DNA of 17,790 bases. It comes from Neptuniibacter sp. (GTDB taxonomy: Bacteria; Pseudomonadota; Gammaproteobacteria; Pseudomonadales; Balneatricaceae). Below are positions 6,773 to 15,202 of the stretch, one piece after another (position 1 is the first letter of the stretch; every line of letters begins with the position of its first letter). A program made the position numbers and the translations under genes. The stretch is from positions 1-17,790 of the forward strand of contig JAIBDV010000014.1 of NCBI GenBank assembly GCA_024686055.1, given 5' to 3'. A model generated the notes under the pieces. That model was not told the origin of the DNA. It did no database searches and saw only the letters and a list, made by a program, of their open reading frames with translations.

Positions 6773-7743
6773 CAGTTTTTCTCCTCGCAGGCGGCCAGCA
6801 CTTCCAGCCGGATAGACTCTTCTGCTAATGGGAAGCCCAGCCCTTTACGGCTATTGAAGTACGCCTGAGCGACACCACGGGCCAGGGTCCGTACCCGCAG
6901 AATGTAACGTTGCCGTTCGGTCACCGAAATCGAGTGGCGCGCATCCAGCAGGTTGAAGGTATGAGAGGCCTTCAGCACCAGCTCGTAGGCAGGCAGTGGC
7001 AGCGGTGTGTCCAGCGCCAGCAACTTGTTGCACTCGGCTTCGTAGTGGTCAAAGTTGACGAGCAGCTGTGGCACATCGGCGTGCTCAAAGTTGTAAGTCG
7101 ACTGCTCCACTTCGTTCTGGTGGAATACATCGCCGTAGGTGACAACAGTGCCATCCGGATGACGGGTCCAGATCAGGTCGTAAACGGAGTCGACGTCCTG
7201 CAGGTACATGGCGATACGCTCAAGCCCGTAGGTAATCTCGCCGGTTACCGGGTAGCACTCCAGGCCACCGGCCTGCTGGAAGTAGGTGAACTGTGTCACT
7301 TCCATGCCGTTGAGCCAGACCTCCCAGCCCAGACCCCAGGCGCCCAGTGTTGGCGATTCCCAGTTATCTTCAACGAAGCGCACATCGTGCACCAGCAGAT
7401 CCAGACCCATACGCTTGAGCGAGCCCAGGTACAGTTCCTGCAGGTTCGCCGGGGATGGCTTCATCACCACCTGGAACTGGTAATAGTGCTGCAGGCGGTT
7501 AGGGTTTTCACCGTAACGGCCGTCAGTTGGACGGCGGCTTGGCTGCACGTATGCAGAGCGCCATGTCTCCGGGCCAATGGCCCGCAGGAATGTAGCCGGA
7601 TGGAAGGTGCCTGCGCCTACTTCCATATCCAGCGGTTGAATGATAACGCAGCCCTGCTCTGCCCAGTATTCCTGCAGTGCAAGGATCAGCCCCTGAAATG
7701 TACTAACGTCTGGAGAAACCTTGTCAGTCACTGAATTCACCAT
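6772..7743 (-). CDS. glyQ: Glycyl-tRNA synthetase alpha subunit
   Basis: This is the catalytic alpha subunit of tetrameric glycyl-tRNA synthetase, which activates glycine with ATP. The sequence is collinear with E. coli GlyQ: TFQGLILALQEYW near residue 15, PLDMEVGAGT (37-46), YVQPSRRPTDGRYGENPNRL (65-84), WGLGWEVWLNGMEVTQFTYF, and class II motif 3 as GLER (173-176). From ATG 7743 it has 323 residues, a little longer than the 303 of E. coli because of an extended N-terminus. No good Shine-Dalgarno precedes this ATG or the in-frame TTG at 7755, so the exact start is uncertain; GTG codons just inside are alternatives. It is first in a two-gene operon with glyS, from a promoter whose -10 box is at 7779-7784. 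Confidence 0.97.
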   Translation of the reverse strand: MVNSVTDKVSPDVSTFQGLILALQEYWAEQGCVIIQPLDMEVGAGTFHPATFLRAIGPETWRSAYVQPSRRPTDGRYGENPNRLQHYYQFQVVMKPSPANLQELYLGSLKRMGLDLLVHDVRFVEDNWESPTLGAWGLGWEVWLNGMEVTQFTYFQQAGGLECYPVTGEITYGLERIAMYLQDVDSVYDLIWTRHPDGTVVTYGDVFHQNEVEQSTYNFEHADVPQLLVNFDHYEAECNKLLALDTPLPLPAYELVLKASHTFNLLDARHSISVTERQRYILRVRTLARGVAQAYFNSRKGLGFPLAEESIRLEVLAACEEKN

Positions 7744-7778
7744 TAATTCAATCAAATTGGCCCGAAAATAAGAGCGGA

Positions 7779-7784
7779 ATTATA
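7779..7784 (-). promoter_or_regulatory. -10 box of the glyQS promoter
   Basis: On the minus strand this reads TATAAT exactly, 35 bases upstream of the glyQ ATG, predicting a start near 7772 and a leader of about 29 bases. No good -35 hexamer is seen at 16-18 bases; the nearest TTGxxx is too far upstream. Confidence 0.6.
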
Positions 7785-7924
7785 CACTAAAAGGCGGTCG
7801 ACCTGTGGCCAACCGTTGCTGAGCTGAGTGCAAATTAATCAATACGGTGGTCGATGCAGGCTGAATCGGGACGGGCAATGGCGATTGTGGGAGAGTGCGG
7901 TGAGGGCTGGCGTGTTGCGAAGGG

Positions 7925-7962
7925 GTGATACCTCGCTGAGAAGGCACTCAGCGAGGTATCAC
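7925..7962 (-). terminator. 16-bp perfect hairpin after trkH, no U-tract
   Basis: GTGATACCTCGCTGAG (7925-7940) pairs perfectly with 7947-7962 around a 6-base loop (AAGGCA on the plus strand). It starts 11 bases after the trkH stop and must mark the 3' end of the potassium-uptake transcript. Neither side carries a T-run, so it may be a 3' stabilising stem, a Rho-assisted end or a protein-binding site rather than a classic terminator. The rest of the gap (7785-7924) shows nothing else recognisable. Confidence 0.6.
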
Positions 7963-7973
7963 TGCGGTGGTGG

Positions 7974-9422
7974 TTAGCGTCGCCAGAAGGTCGGCGTAAA
8001 TAGCACCAGCAGGGTGAACACTTCCAGTCGGCCCAGCAGCATGGCAAAGCACAGTACCCATTTGGCGGTGTCGTTGAGGTCACCATAGTGCGCGGCAACC
8101 TGGCCCAGACCCGGACCCAGGTTGTTCAGTGTGGCGCCCACGGCAGACCAGGCCGTGACCTGGTCGAGCCCGGTGGCCAGCAGGATAATCAGCATCACCA
8201 CGAATACGATCAGGTAGACCGAGAAAAACCCCCAGACCGCTTCCAGTACCCGGTCCGAGATCGCCTTGTCACCCAGTTTGACCGGAATTACCGCATTGGG
8301 ATGCACCAGGCGCTGGATCTCCCGGTAACCCTGTTTGAGGATCAGCAGCACGCGGATGACCTTCATCCCGCCACCGGTGGAGCCAGCACAGCCACCAGCA
8401 AAGGCAGCGACAAACAGCAGGAACGGCAGCATCGCTGGCCAGTGGGCAAAATCAGCGGTGGCAAAACCGGTAGTGGTGGCAATCGAGACCACCATGAAGG
8501 TGGCTTTGCGGAACGCTTCCAGTGGTGCATAGGTGGCGGTGGAGGTCAGTGCGGCCAGCGCAATCAGGGTGATGACAGCCAGCCCGATCAGGTAGAAACG
8601 AAATTCCGGGTCCTGCAGGTAATGGCTGAGGGTACGCTGACGCCAGGCGAAGAAATGCAGGCCGAAATTGACCGCCGAGATCGCCATAAAGAAGATACAG
8701 ATGGCTTCAATCAGCGGTGAATTGAAGTAACCGATACTGGCGTCATGGGTGGAAAAACCACCGATGGCAACGGTGGAAAAACTGTGGCTGACGGCATCGA
8801 ACCAGCTCATGCCCGCCAGCTTGTAACCGACGGCACAGGCGATGGTGAGCGACAGGTAGATGTACCACAGCGCCTTGGCGGTTTCGGTGATCCGCGGGGT
8901 CAGTTTGGAGTCTTTGACCGGCCCCGGTGTTTCGGCGCGATACAGCTGCATACCGCCGATGCCGAGCATCGGCAGGATAGCCACCGCCAGTACGATGATC
9001 CCCATACCGCCCAGCCACTGCAGTTGCTGGCGGTAGAACAGGATCGACTGGGGCAGGTAATCAATACCGGTAATCACCGTGGCTCCGGTGGTAGTCAGCG
9101 CCGACAGGGATTCGAATACGGCATCGACGACGCTCAGGTGCGGGTTATCGGCCAGTGCCAGCGGGAAGGCACCGAACAGGCCCAGTACCGCCCAGAACAG
9201 CACGGTGATCAGGAAGCCATCACGGGTGCGCAGATCCTGCCGTACCCGGTACACCGGGATCCATAACAGGAAGCCGGTTAACAGGGTGATGGTAAAACCG
9301 GTGACGAAGGCCAGCTCGGCGCCGTCCTCGTAGAACAGCGAGATGGCCACCGGTGGCAGCATGGTGAAGCTGAAGATCATCAGCAAAATGCCGAGGATGC
9401 GCAGAATTACCCGGTAGTGCAT
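7974..9422 (-). CDS. trkH: Trk potassium uptake protein, membrane subunit
   Basis: TrkH is the inner-membrane potassium-translocating subunit, gated by the TrkA ring. At 482 aa it is almost the same length as E. coli TrkH (483) and collinear throughout. All four pore-loop motifs are present: LTTTGAT (109-115), AIGGFSTHD (219-227), ATTTGFATAD (315-324) and NNLGPGLG (433-440). Also conserved are GGCAGSTGGGMKVIR (343-357), the helix-breaking region of the third repeat, and the C-terminal GRLEVFTLLVLFTPTFWR. The start at 9422 matches the E. coli N-terminus (MHxRxIxRI), with AGGAG nine bases upstream; the open frame extends 20 codons further up, into trkA. It lies 19 bases after trkA in the same operon, so both Trk parts are made together. 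In E. coli these two genes are unlinked. Confidence 0.98.
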   Translation of the reverse strand: MHYRVILRILGILLMIFSFTMLPPVAISLFYEDGAELAFVTGFTITLLTGFLLWIPVYRVRQDLRTRDGFLITVLFWAVLGLFGAFPLALADNPHLSVVDAVFESLSALTTTGATVITGIDYLPQSILFYRQQLQWLGGMGIIVLAVAILPMLGIGGMQLYRAETPGPVKDSKLTPRITETAKALWYIYLSLTIACAVGYKLAGMSWFDAVSHSFSTVAIGGFSTHDASIGYFNSPLIEAICIFFMAISAVNFGLHFFAWRQRTLSHYLQDPEFRFYLIGLAVITLIALAALTSTATYAPLEAFRKATFMVVSIATTTGFATADFAHWPAMLPFLLFVAAFAGGCAGSTGGGMKVIRVLLILKQGYREIQRLVHPNAVIPVKLGDKAISDRVLEAVWGFFSVYLIVFVVMLIILLATGLDQVTAWSAVGATLNNLGPGLGQVAAHYGDLNDTAKWVLCFAMLLGRLEVFTLLVLFTPTFWRR

Positions 9423-9441
9423 GAGGTGCAGCTCCTGTGCT

Positions 9442-10815
9442 TCAGAAGAAGGCCAGCCCGACCTGGAACAGACGCTCCACATCAGCGATGCGTTTCTTGT
9501 CGACCAGGAACAGAATCACATGGTCACCGTTTTCCACCAGCACATCATCGTGGGCCATTAATACTTCTTCATTACGGACAATGGCACCGATGGTACAGCC
9601 CGGCGGCAGGGCGATCTGTTCGATCGTTTTACCCACCACTTTGGAGCTGCGGCTGTCGCCGTGGGCGACCGCTTCCAGCGCCTCGGCAGCACCACGGCGC
9701 AGCGAATGGACGGCGGCAACATCGCCACGGCGGACATGGGTCAGCAATGCACCGATGGTGGTCTGCTGTGGGGAAATGGCGATATCAATCACCCCACCCT
9801 GCACCAGATCGACATAGGCCGGGTTGTTGATCAGCGTCATCACGGTACGTGCGCCCAGCCGTTTGGCCAGCATGGAGGCCATGATGTTGGCCTCGTCATC
9901 GTTGGTCAGGGCACAGAACACATCGGTGTCTTCGATGTTCTCTTCCAGCAGCAGCTCTTTATCGGAAGCACTGCCATGGAGCACGATGGTGTTATTGAGG
10001 CGACGGGCCAGTTGAGTGCAGCGACTCATGCTGCGCTCGATAATCTTGACCTGGAAATCATCTTCGATGGTGGTGGCCAGCCGGGCACCGATATTACCGC
10101 CCCCGGCGATCATAATGCGCTTGTAGGGCCGGTCGAGGCGACGCAGCTCGCTCATCACCGAGCGGATATCTTTGGTCGCGGCGATGAAGAATACTTCATC
10201 GTCGGCTTCGATAACGGTGTCACCCTGCGGGATGATTGGGCTGCCCCGGCGGAAGATTGCGGCCACACGGGTATCAACGGCGGGCATATGGGCACGCAGA
10301 TAGGCAATTTCACGGCCTACCAGCGGTCCGCCATAGTAGGCTTTCACTGCCACCAGCTGGGCTTTGCCATCGGCAAAATCCAGCACCTGCAGTGCTCCCG
10401 GGTGCTGGATCAGCCGTTTGACGTGGCGGGTGACCAGCTCCTCGGGGGAGATCAGTACATCGACGGGGATCGCTTTATCAGCGAAGATCTTCTTCTGTTT
10501 GAGGTAGTCGTGCTCGCGTACCCGGGCGATTTTGGTCGGGGTGTTGAACAGGGTCTGCGCCACCTGGCAGGCGATCATATTGACCTCATCCAGGTTGGTC
10601 ACCGCAATCAGCATATCGGCATCCTGGGCCCCGGCCTGCACCGGTACGGAGGGATAAGAGGCCTTGCCCTCGATGGTACGGATGTCCATCCGGTCCTGCA
10701 GCTCACGCAGCCGGGCTGCGTCCGTATCGACAATGGTGATATCGTTCGCTTCGTTGGCGAGGTTTTCCGCCAGCGTACCGCCGACCTGCCCTGCACCCAG
10801 AATGATGATTTTCAT
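9442..10815 (-). CDS. trkA: Trk potassium uptake regulator, NAD-binding
   Basis: TrkA is the peripheral cytoplasmic subunit that binds nucleotides and gates TrkH. It has 457 aa (E. coli 458). It is a tandem of two RCK units, each an RCK_N Rossmann domain plus an RCK_C domain. The first nucleotide loop is GAGQVG (7-12) with the acidic end of strand 2 at IVDTD (28-32); the second is GGGNIG (238-243) with KIIERS (257-262). The RCK_C parts cover about 140-225 and 370-455. The ribosome binding site is weak (CAGG two bases before ATG, GGTGGA further up), so translation may depend on rsmB just upstream, 26 bases away. It is followed directly by trkH. Confidence 0.98.
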   Translation of the reverse strand: MKIIILGAGQVGGTLAENLANEANDITIVDTDAARLRELQDRMDIRTIEGKASYPSVPVQAGAQDADMLIAVTNLDEVNMIACQVAQTLFNTPTKIARVREHDYLKQKKIFADKAIPVDVLISPEELVTRHVKRLIQHPGALQVLDFADGKAQLVAVKAYYGGPLVGREIAYLRAHMPAVDTRVAAIFRRGSPIIPQGDTVIEADDEVFFIAATKDIRSVMSELRRLDRPYKRIMIAGGGNIGARLATTIEDDFQVKIIERSMSRCTQLARRLNNTIVLHGSASDKELLLEENIEDTDVFCALTNDDEANIMASMLAKRLGARTVMTLINNPAYVDLVQGGVIDIAISPQQTTIGALLTHVRRGDVAAVHSLRRGAAEALEAVAHGDSRSSKVVGKTIEQIALPPGCTIGAIVRNEEVLMAHDDVLVENGDHVILFLVDKKRIADVERLFQVGLAFF

Positions 10816-10841
10816 GACCTGTTATCGTCCACCGAATACCG

Positions 10842-12143
10842 TTACTTCAAGTCTGCTTTTACCAGCACTGCGTAGTAAAAACCGTCGTGGCTATCTGCCT
10901 GCGGCAGTAACTGGCGTCCCAGAGGACGTTCTTCACCCCAGTCGGCAGCGATAGGCTGATGGATGGCATCATCCACCTGCTTGAGGAACCGTGCTACCAG
11001 CCGTTCGTTCTCCTGCGGGAAAATCGAACAGGTGGCATACACCAGCCGACCCCCAGGTTTCAGCATCTGCCAGCAGTTGCTCAGGATATTCAGCTGCAGG
11101 TTGCTGATATTGATGATGTCATCGCTTTTACGCAGGTACTTGATGTCCGGGTTACGGCGAATCACGCCGGTTGCGGAACAGGGGGCATCCACCAGAATAC
11201 GGTCGAATTGCTCGCCATCCCACCAGTTCTGGATGGCCGCGTCCCCAACGATGACCTCAGCCTTGAGCTCAAGCCGCGCAAGGTTGTCATAGATGCGGGG
11301 TGTCCGGCTCTGCTCCAGCTCAATGGCGGTGGCATTAAGGTCCGGTTGTAGCTCCAGCGCGTGGCAAAGCTTGCCGCCCGGCGCGGCACAGGCGTCCAGT
11401 AAACGCTGGCCTGACTGCAAGTCCAGCAGTGCGGCGCTGAGCTGAGCGGCTTCGTCCTGTACTGATACTTCACCGTCACGGAAACCGGGCAGATCATCCA
11501 CTGCGCAAGGGTGTTCCAGCTCGATACCCTGTTCGGAATAGAGGCAGGCACGGGCATGGAGACCATCGTCATTGAGCATGGTCAGATAGTCATCACGGCT
11601 GGTCAGGCGCGGGTTGGTACGCAGTGTCATCGGCGCGGTACGGTTATTCTGTGCCAGAACGTCTTCCCACTGGTCAGGCCAGCTGTGCTGGATCTTCTTG
11701 ATAAACCATTCCGGGTGGTTATAGCGGTAGCTCAGGTCATCCGCCAGCTCAGCTTTGATCAGCTCATTCTCACGCTGGTAGCGGCGTAAAATGGCATTGA
11801 GCAGCCCTTTCGCCCAGGGCTTGGCCAGGGTGTCGGTGCCGCCAACGGTTTCAGCAATCGCGGCGTGTTCGGGAATACGCAGGTGATCGAGCTGATAGAT
11901 ACCCACCCAGATCAGCGCCAGCAGATCATAGTCCCGTGGCTCGAAGGGTTTTTTCAGCAGCTTGCGCGAGATCCGTGACAGCTGGGGGTGGTAGCGCATG
12001 ACGCCATAACACAGCGCCTGCAACAGGCCCTGGTCCCGTTCCGGGCACTCTTTCAGAGCGTCGATCATCAGTGTTTTCAGCGAACCCTGGTGGCGCAGTA
12101 ACGGCGCCAGGGTACGGGCTGCAAGGGTACGAACATTCTGCAT
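10842..12143 (-). CDS. rsmB: 16S rRNA m5C967 methyltransferase
   Basis: RsmB uses S-adenosylmethionine to methylate C967 of 16S rRNA. The product has 433 aa (E. coli 429). An N-terminal NusB-like RNA-binding domain (about 1-135) precedes the Rossmann methyltransferase. SAM motif I is LDACAAPGGKLCH (249-261), motif IV is VDAPCSATGVIRRNPD (318-333) with Cys322, and motif VI is YATCSIFPQENE (369-380) with Cys372. These correspond to the E. coli release and nucleophile cysteines. ATG 12143 is chosen because it gives the family N-terminus (MQNVRTLAA) and lies four bases after the fmt stop; an upstream GTG at 12182 would overlap fmt by 35 bases. The Shine-Dalgarno is poor, suggesting coupling to fmt. 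Confidence 0.97.
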   Translation of the reverse strand: MQNVRTLAARTLAPLLRHQGSLKTLMIDALKECPERDQGLLQALCYGVMRYHPQLSRISRKLLKKPFEPRDYDLLALIWVGIYQLDHLRIPEHAAIAETVGGTDTLAKPWAKGLLNAILRRYQRENELIKAELADDLSYRYNHPEWFIKKIQHSWPDQWEDVLAQNNRTAPMTLRTNPRLTSRDDYLTMLNDDGLHARACLYSEQGIELEHPCAVDDLPGFRDGEVSVQDEAAQLSAALLDLQSGQRLLDACAAPGGKLCHALELQPDLNATAIELEQSRTPRIYDNLARLELKAEVIVGDAAIQNWWDGEQFDRILVDAPCSATGVIRRNPDIKYLRKSDDIINISNLQLNILSNCWQMLKPGGRLVYATCSIFPQENERLVARFLKQVDDAIHQPIAADWGEERPLGRQLLPQADSHDGFYYAVLVKADLK

Positions 12144-12147
12144 GGGA

Positions 12148-13077
12148 TTAATCCAGAGTCTGGCCGGCGCTGAAGCGCTCACGGCGGGAATTCAGTACAT
12201 CGCTGGCGGCCATGGCTTTTTTGCCCGGCAGCTGCAACTGGGTAATTTTTAGCGCATTGACGCCACAGCCAACCACCAGGCTCTTTTTATCCGAGGCCAG
12301 GATCTCGCCCGGATTGCCCTGCTGTTCCAGTGGCTCACAGGCCAGCAGTTTGACCGCCTCGCCATCGAGCTGGAAGGTCACCGCAACCCGGGGACTCAGT
12401 GCACGAACTTTCAGCTCGATTTCGGCTGCCGGTGCCTGCCAGTCAATCTGGCCTTCCTGTTTGCTCAGTTTGCTGGCGTAGGTGACCAGACTTTCGTCCT
12501 GCACCTGGGCGGTCAGCGTGCCTTGCTCCAGCCCAGACAGACTGTCTACCAGTGCCTGAGCACCGATCTCAGTCAGCCGGGCAAACAGGCTGGCGGCCGT
12601 ATCTGTGTCGCTGATTGGCGTGGTGACGATATGCAGCATGTCGCCGGTATCCAGTCCTTCGTCCATCTGCATGATGGTGACGCCGGTTTCACGGTCGCCC
12701 GCCAGCATTGCCCGTTCCACCGGTGCGGCACCGCGCCAGCGTGGCAGGATGGAGCCGTGGACGTTAATACAGCCCAGCTCTGGCGTATCCAGTACGGCTT
12801 TGGGCAACAGCATGCCATAGGCAACCACCACCATCAGATCAGCATTGAGGGCTTTGAGCTGGGCCTGCTGGTCGGCATCTTTCAGGCTGTGGGGCTGAAA
12901 GACCGGGATCTCATGGGCCAGTGCGAGGTCTTTAACCGGGCGTGGGGCCAGCTGGTTTTTACGCTTGCCCTGGCGGTCGGGCTGGGTGTAGACCGCCACG
13001 ATGTCATGGTCAGTGTTCAGCAGGGCCTGCAGGCTGGCGGCAGCAAAGTCCGGGGTGCCGGCGAAAACAATACGCAT
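12148..13077 (-). CDS. fmt: Methionyl-tRNA formyltransferase
   Basis: Fmt formylates Met-tRNAfMet with 10-formyl-tetrahydrofolate so that it is used for initiation. It has 309 aa (E. coli 315). The N-terminal formyltransferase domain begins MRIVFAGTPDFAA. The catalytic triad is visible as Asn105 and His107 in NVHGSILPRWRGAAP and Asp143 in MDEGLDTGDM. The C-terminal OB-like domain (about 205-300) contains the tRNA-binding part. GGAG seven bases before ATG supports the start. It is downstream of def, a functional partner that removes the formyl group, but a terminator hairpin lies between them, so fmt may depend partly on readthrough or its own promoter. rsmB follows after four bases. Confidence 0.98.
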   Translation of the reverse strand: MRIVFAGTPDFAAASLQALLNTDHDIVAVYTQPDRQGKRKNQLAPRPVKDLALAHEIPVFQPHSLKDADQQAQLKALNADLMVVVAYGMLLPKAVLDTPELGCINVHGSILPRWRGAAPVERAMLAGDRETGVTIMQMDEGLDTGDMLHIVTTPISDTDTAASLFARLTEIGAQALVDSLSGLEQGTLTAQVQDESLVTYASKLSKQEGQIDWQAPAAEIELKVRALSPRVAVTFQLDGEAVKLLACEPLEQQGNPGEILASDKKSLVVGCGVNALKITQLQLPGKKAMAASDVLNSRRERFSAGQTLD

Positions 13078-13108
13078 TGAAGGGCTCCAGAGGTCAGGAT
13101 GGCTTCAG

Positions 13109-13141
13109 AAAGAAAAACAGGCCTGCCGAAGCACGCCTGTT
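13109..13141 (-). terminator. Intrinsic terminator between def and fmt
   Basis: On the minus strand AACAGGCGTGC, loop TTCG, GCAGGCCTGTT forms an 11-position stem with one internal mismatch and the extra-stable C(UUCG)G loop. It runs into TTTTTCTTT. It lies about 28 bases after the def stop and about 30 before the fmt start, so it should stop or reduce transcription into fmt. Confidence 0.82.
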
Positions 13142-13168
13142 GGTAATGACTTACTTGCGCTGGAAAGC

Positions 13169-13684
13169 TTAGCGCTGGCTCGCTTCGAACTTGTGCTTCT
13201 TCTCAAGCTTGGTGCGAATGCGGTTACGCTTGAGCGTTGAGATATGATCCACGAACAGCTTGCCGTCCAGATGATCGATCTCATGCTGAATGCACACCGC
13301 CAGCAGCTCATCGGCCACCATCTCGAAGGCATCGCCGTCTTTGTTCAGCGCCCGGATACGAACCTGCTGGGGGCGGGAGACTTCTTCATAGAACTCAGGG
13401 ACTGACAGACAGCCTTCTTTGTAGCTATGGAGCTCTTCATCCATGACGTCAAATTCCGGGTTGATAAACACCAGTGGCGAGTCATTTTCTTCGGACAGGT
13501 CCATCGTCACGATACGTTTGTGGACGTTGATCTGAGTCGCTGCCAGGCCGATACCCGCTGCGTCGTACATGGTCTCGAACATATCGTCGAGCAGTGCGCG
13601 GACTTCATCATCAACAACAGTGACAGGCTCGGCAACGGTGCGCAGCCGCGGGTCAGGGAATTCCAGAATGGTACGAATAGCCAT
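13169..13684 (-). CDS. def: Peptide deformylase
   Basis: Def removes the formyl group from the N-terminal methionine of nascent proteins at the ribosome exit. It is a metalloenzyme, normally Fe2+. At 171 aa it matches the family (E. coli 169). All three signature motifs are present: GIGLAATQ (44-51), EGCLSVP (90-96) with metal ligand Cys92, and QHEIDHLDG (133-141) with ligands His134 and His138 and catalytic Glu135. The C-terminus is basic (KRNRIRTKLEKKHKFEASQR), as is usual for the ribosome-binding helix. The start fits the family N-terminus, but no clear Shine-Dalgarno precedes it. It has its own promoter (-10 at 13750-13755), divergent from dprA, and heads the def-fmt-rsmB-trkA-trkH string. 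Confidence 0.98.
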   Translation of the reverse strand: MAIRTILEFPDPRLRTVAEPVTVVDDEVRALLDDMFETMYDAAGIGLAATQINVHKRIVTMDLSEENDSPLVFINPEFDVMDEELHSYKEGCLSVPEFYEEVSRPQQVRIRALNKDGDAFEMVADELLAVCIQHEIDHLDGKLFVDHISTLKRNRIRTKLEKKHKFEASQR

Positions 13685-13749
13685 GATATGAAAGGGGTGT
13701 CCGGTTACGTGAATAAGGTAGCGCCCGCTCAGTGGACGCGAATTGACCC

Positions 13750-13755
13750 ATTATA
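13750..13755 (-). promoter_or_regulatory. -10 box of the def promoter
   Basis: The minus strand reads TATAAT, 65 bases upstream of the def ATG. A TTCTGC at 17 bases is a weak -35 candidate. The gap 13685-13849 is shared with the divergent dprA promoter. Confidence 0.55.
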
Positions 13756-13808
13756 GCGACTTGCGGCCCGTTGCAGAACAGTCTGCGCAAGGACAGCTGC
13801 CACTGGCC

Positions 13809-13814
13809 TATACT
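13809..13814 (+). promoter_or_regulatory. -10 box of the dprA promoter
   Basis: TATACT lies 35 bases before the dprA ATG and predicts a start near 13821. No convincing -35 hexamer is seen at normal spacing. Confidence 0.45.
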
Positions 13815-13849
13815 CAGAGGCCTATGAAGCGCTCAGGGAGGAGCAATCG

Positions 13850-14992
13850 ATGGCAGATTACAGGGAACAATGGCAGCACTGGGTAGCGGTTGCCGCCCTG
13901 CCCCGGGTCAGTCCGGCAACGCTGTATCAGTGCTGGCAACAGGGCTGGACCGCACCACGGCTGTTGGCCGCAGATGAAGGCACACTCGCGGCGCTGGGGT
14001 TTAAACCGGCGGTGCGCAGCGCGATTAAAGCCTGGCAGTTGAATCAGGGGCCATTGCAACAGCGGGTGGATCAGGTGGCTGAATGGCGGGCGTTAAACCC
14101 GGCACTGCACCATGTCGTCCCCTGGGACAGTGAATTTTACCCCAGGCTGTTACAACAGATTCCAGATCCGCCGGCGTTTTTACTGGTTTACGGCAACCCC
14201 GCTGTTCTTTGCTTGCCGCAGATCGGTATTGTGGGCAGCCGTCATGCGACCCGGCAGGGATTGCGTAATGCCGCCGCCTTTGCCCATGAGCTGGCCCGCA
14301 GTGGGCTGGTGGTAACCAGCGGGCTGGCACTGGGGATTGATGGTGCGGCTCACCAGGCGGTGGTGGATCAGCACAGCGCCACCCTTGCGGTACTGGGTAC
14401 CGGGCCGGATGTCGCCTACCCTGCCCGCCATCAGCGGCTGGCCGGGCAGATCGTTGAAACAGGTGGGGCGCTGGTGACGGAGTTCTGGCCGGGTACACCA
14501 CCGCGTGGAGGGCACTTTCCCCGCCGTAACCGGATTATCAGTGGCCTCAGTGCGGGCGTGTTGGTGATTGAAGCCGCCCCCCGCAGCGGTTCGCTGATTA
14601 CCGCCCGGCTGGCGCTGGACTATAATCGTGAAGTGTTTGCCCTGCCGGGTGCATTACACAGCCCACAGAGTCAGGGTTGCCATACCCTGATCCGTGAAGG
14701 CGCGACGCTGGTACAGACCACCGCGCACATTATGGAACAGCTGGGGTCAATCCTCGGTGCGCAGTGTGAAAGACCGGACGTAGAAAGAGTTGCCGATTCA
14801 GCGGACTTGCCGCCGGTGTTAACGCCGGCCGAGCAGTTGTTACTCAGAGTATTTGAAGCCGAACAGCTGTCGCTGGATCAGCTCTGTGCATTGACGGGAC
14901 AGGGCGTGACAGCGCTGTTACCCCAGCTGACAGCACTGGAACTGAAGGGGCTGGTCGAGCGCGCAGGTATGGGCTACCAGCGCATTGGTTAG
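13850..14992 (+). CDS. dprA: DNA processing protein DprA
   Basis: DprA (Smf) binds incoming single-stranded DNA and loads RecA during natural transformation; it is also kept in many non-competent bacteria. It has 380 aa (E. coli 374). The N-terminal helical region (1-80) is followed by the extended Rossmann fold with IGIVGSRHAT (125-134), SGLALGIDGAAHQA (157-170), VLGTGPDVAYP (181-191) and the ssDNA-binding FPRRNRIISGLS (223-234), then EAAPRSGSLITARLA (241-255). The C-terminal winged helix spans about 325-380. A strong GGGAGGAG (13836-13843) sets the start. It is divergent from def. In Pseudomonas a LysM gene lies beside dprA at this locus; none is present here. Confidence 0.97.
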   Translation: MADYREQWQHWVAVAALPRVSPATLYQCWQQGWTAPRLLAADEGTLAALGFKPAVRSAIKAWQLNQGPLQQRVDQVAEWRALNPALHHVVPWDSEFYPRLLQQIPDPPAFLLVYGNPAVLCLPQIGIVGSRHATRQGLRNAAAFAHELARSGLVVTSGLALGIDGAAHQAVVDQHSATLAVLGTGPDVAYPARHQRLAGQIVETGGALVTEFWPGTPPRGGHFPRRNRIISGLSAGVLVIEAAPRSGSLITARLALDYNREVFALPGALHSPQSQGCHTLIREGATLVQTTAHIMEQLGSILGAQCERPDVERVADSADLPPVLTPAEQLLLRVFEAEQLSLDQLCALTGQGVTALLPQLTALELKGLVERAGMGYQRIG

Positions 14993-15202
14993 TATTCACA
15001 CTTTACGGGTAAGGCATTAACCGGGCGATAAGAGCAATAAACCCTTAATTAGTATGGTTGCAACCTGGAGCCTGTTTGATTAATGTTCGCCCAGACCATG
15101 CGGATTTGCATCCGCCAGACAGATAATCAGGGCAATGTAAGTTGCCCTGGTGCTCTGCTCTCCTTACCCACAATGACAATCTATAAAGTTAGGTGACTGA
15201 TA
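14993..15202 (+). promoter_or_regulatory. dprA-purE gap with two hairpins (purE leader)
   Basis: The 210-base gap contains two perfect inverted repeats: GCGGAT/ATCCGC with a TTGC loop (15100-15115) and CAGGGCAA/TTGCCCTG with a 6-base loop (15128-15149). Neither is followed by a T-run. TTGCAA near 15057 with TAATGT 17 bases on is a weak promoter candidate. No PurR operator or purine riboswitch sequence was recognised. AGGTGA at 15191-15196 is the purE ribosome binding site. Confidence 0.5.

Noticed and set aside
6910..7734. 274-codon open frame opposite glyQ
   Set aside because: It is a shadow of glyQ codon usage, covering exactly the conserved gene, with no motifs.
9661..10875. 404-codon open frame opposite trkA
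   Set aside because: It is antisense to an intact, full-length trkA and shows no domain or ribosome binding site of its own.
15182..15187. TATAAA as a -10 box for purE
   Set aside because: A start from this box would fall in the Shine-Dalgarno sequence, leaving almost no leader, and no -35 hexamer fits.
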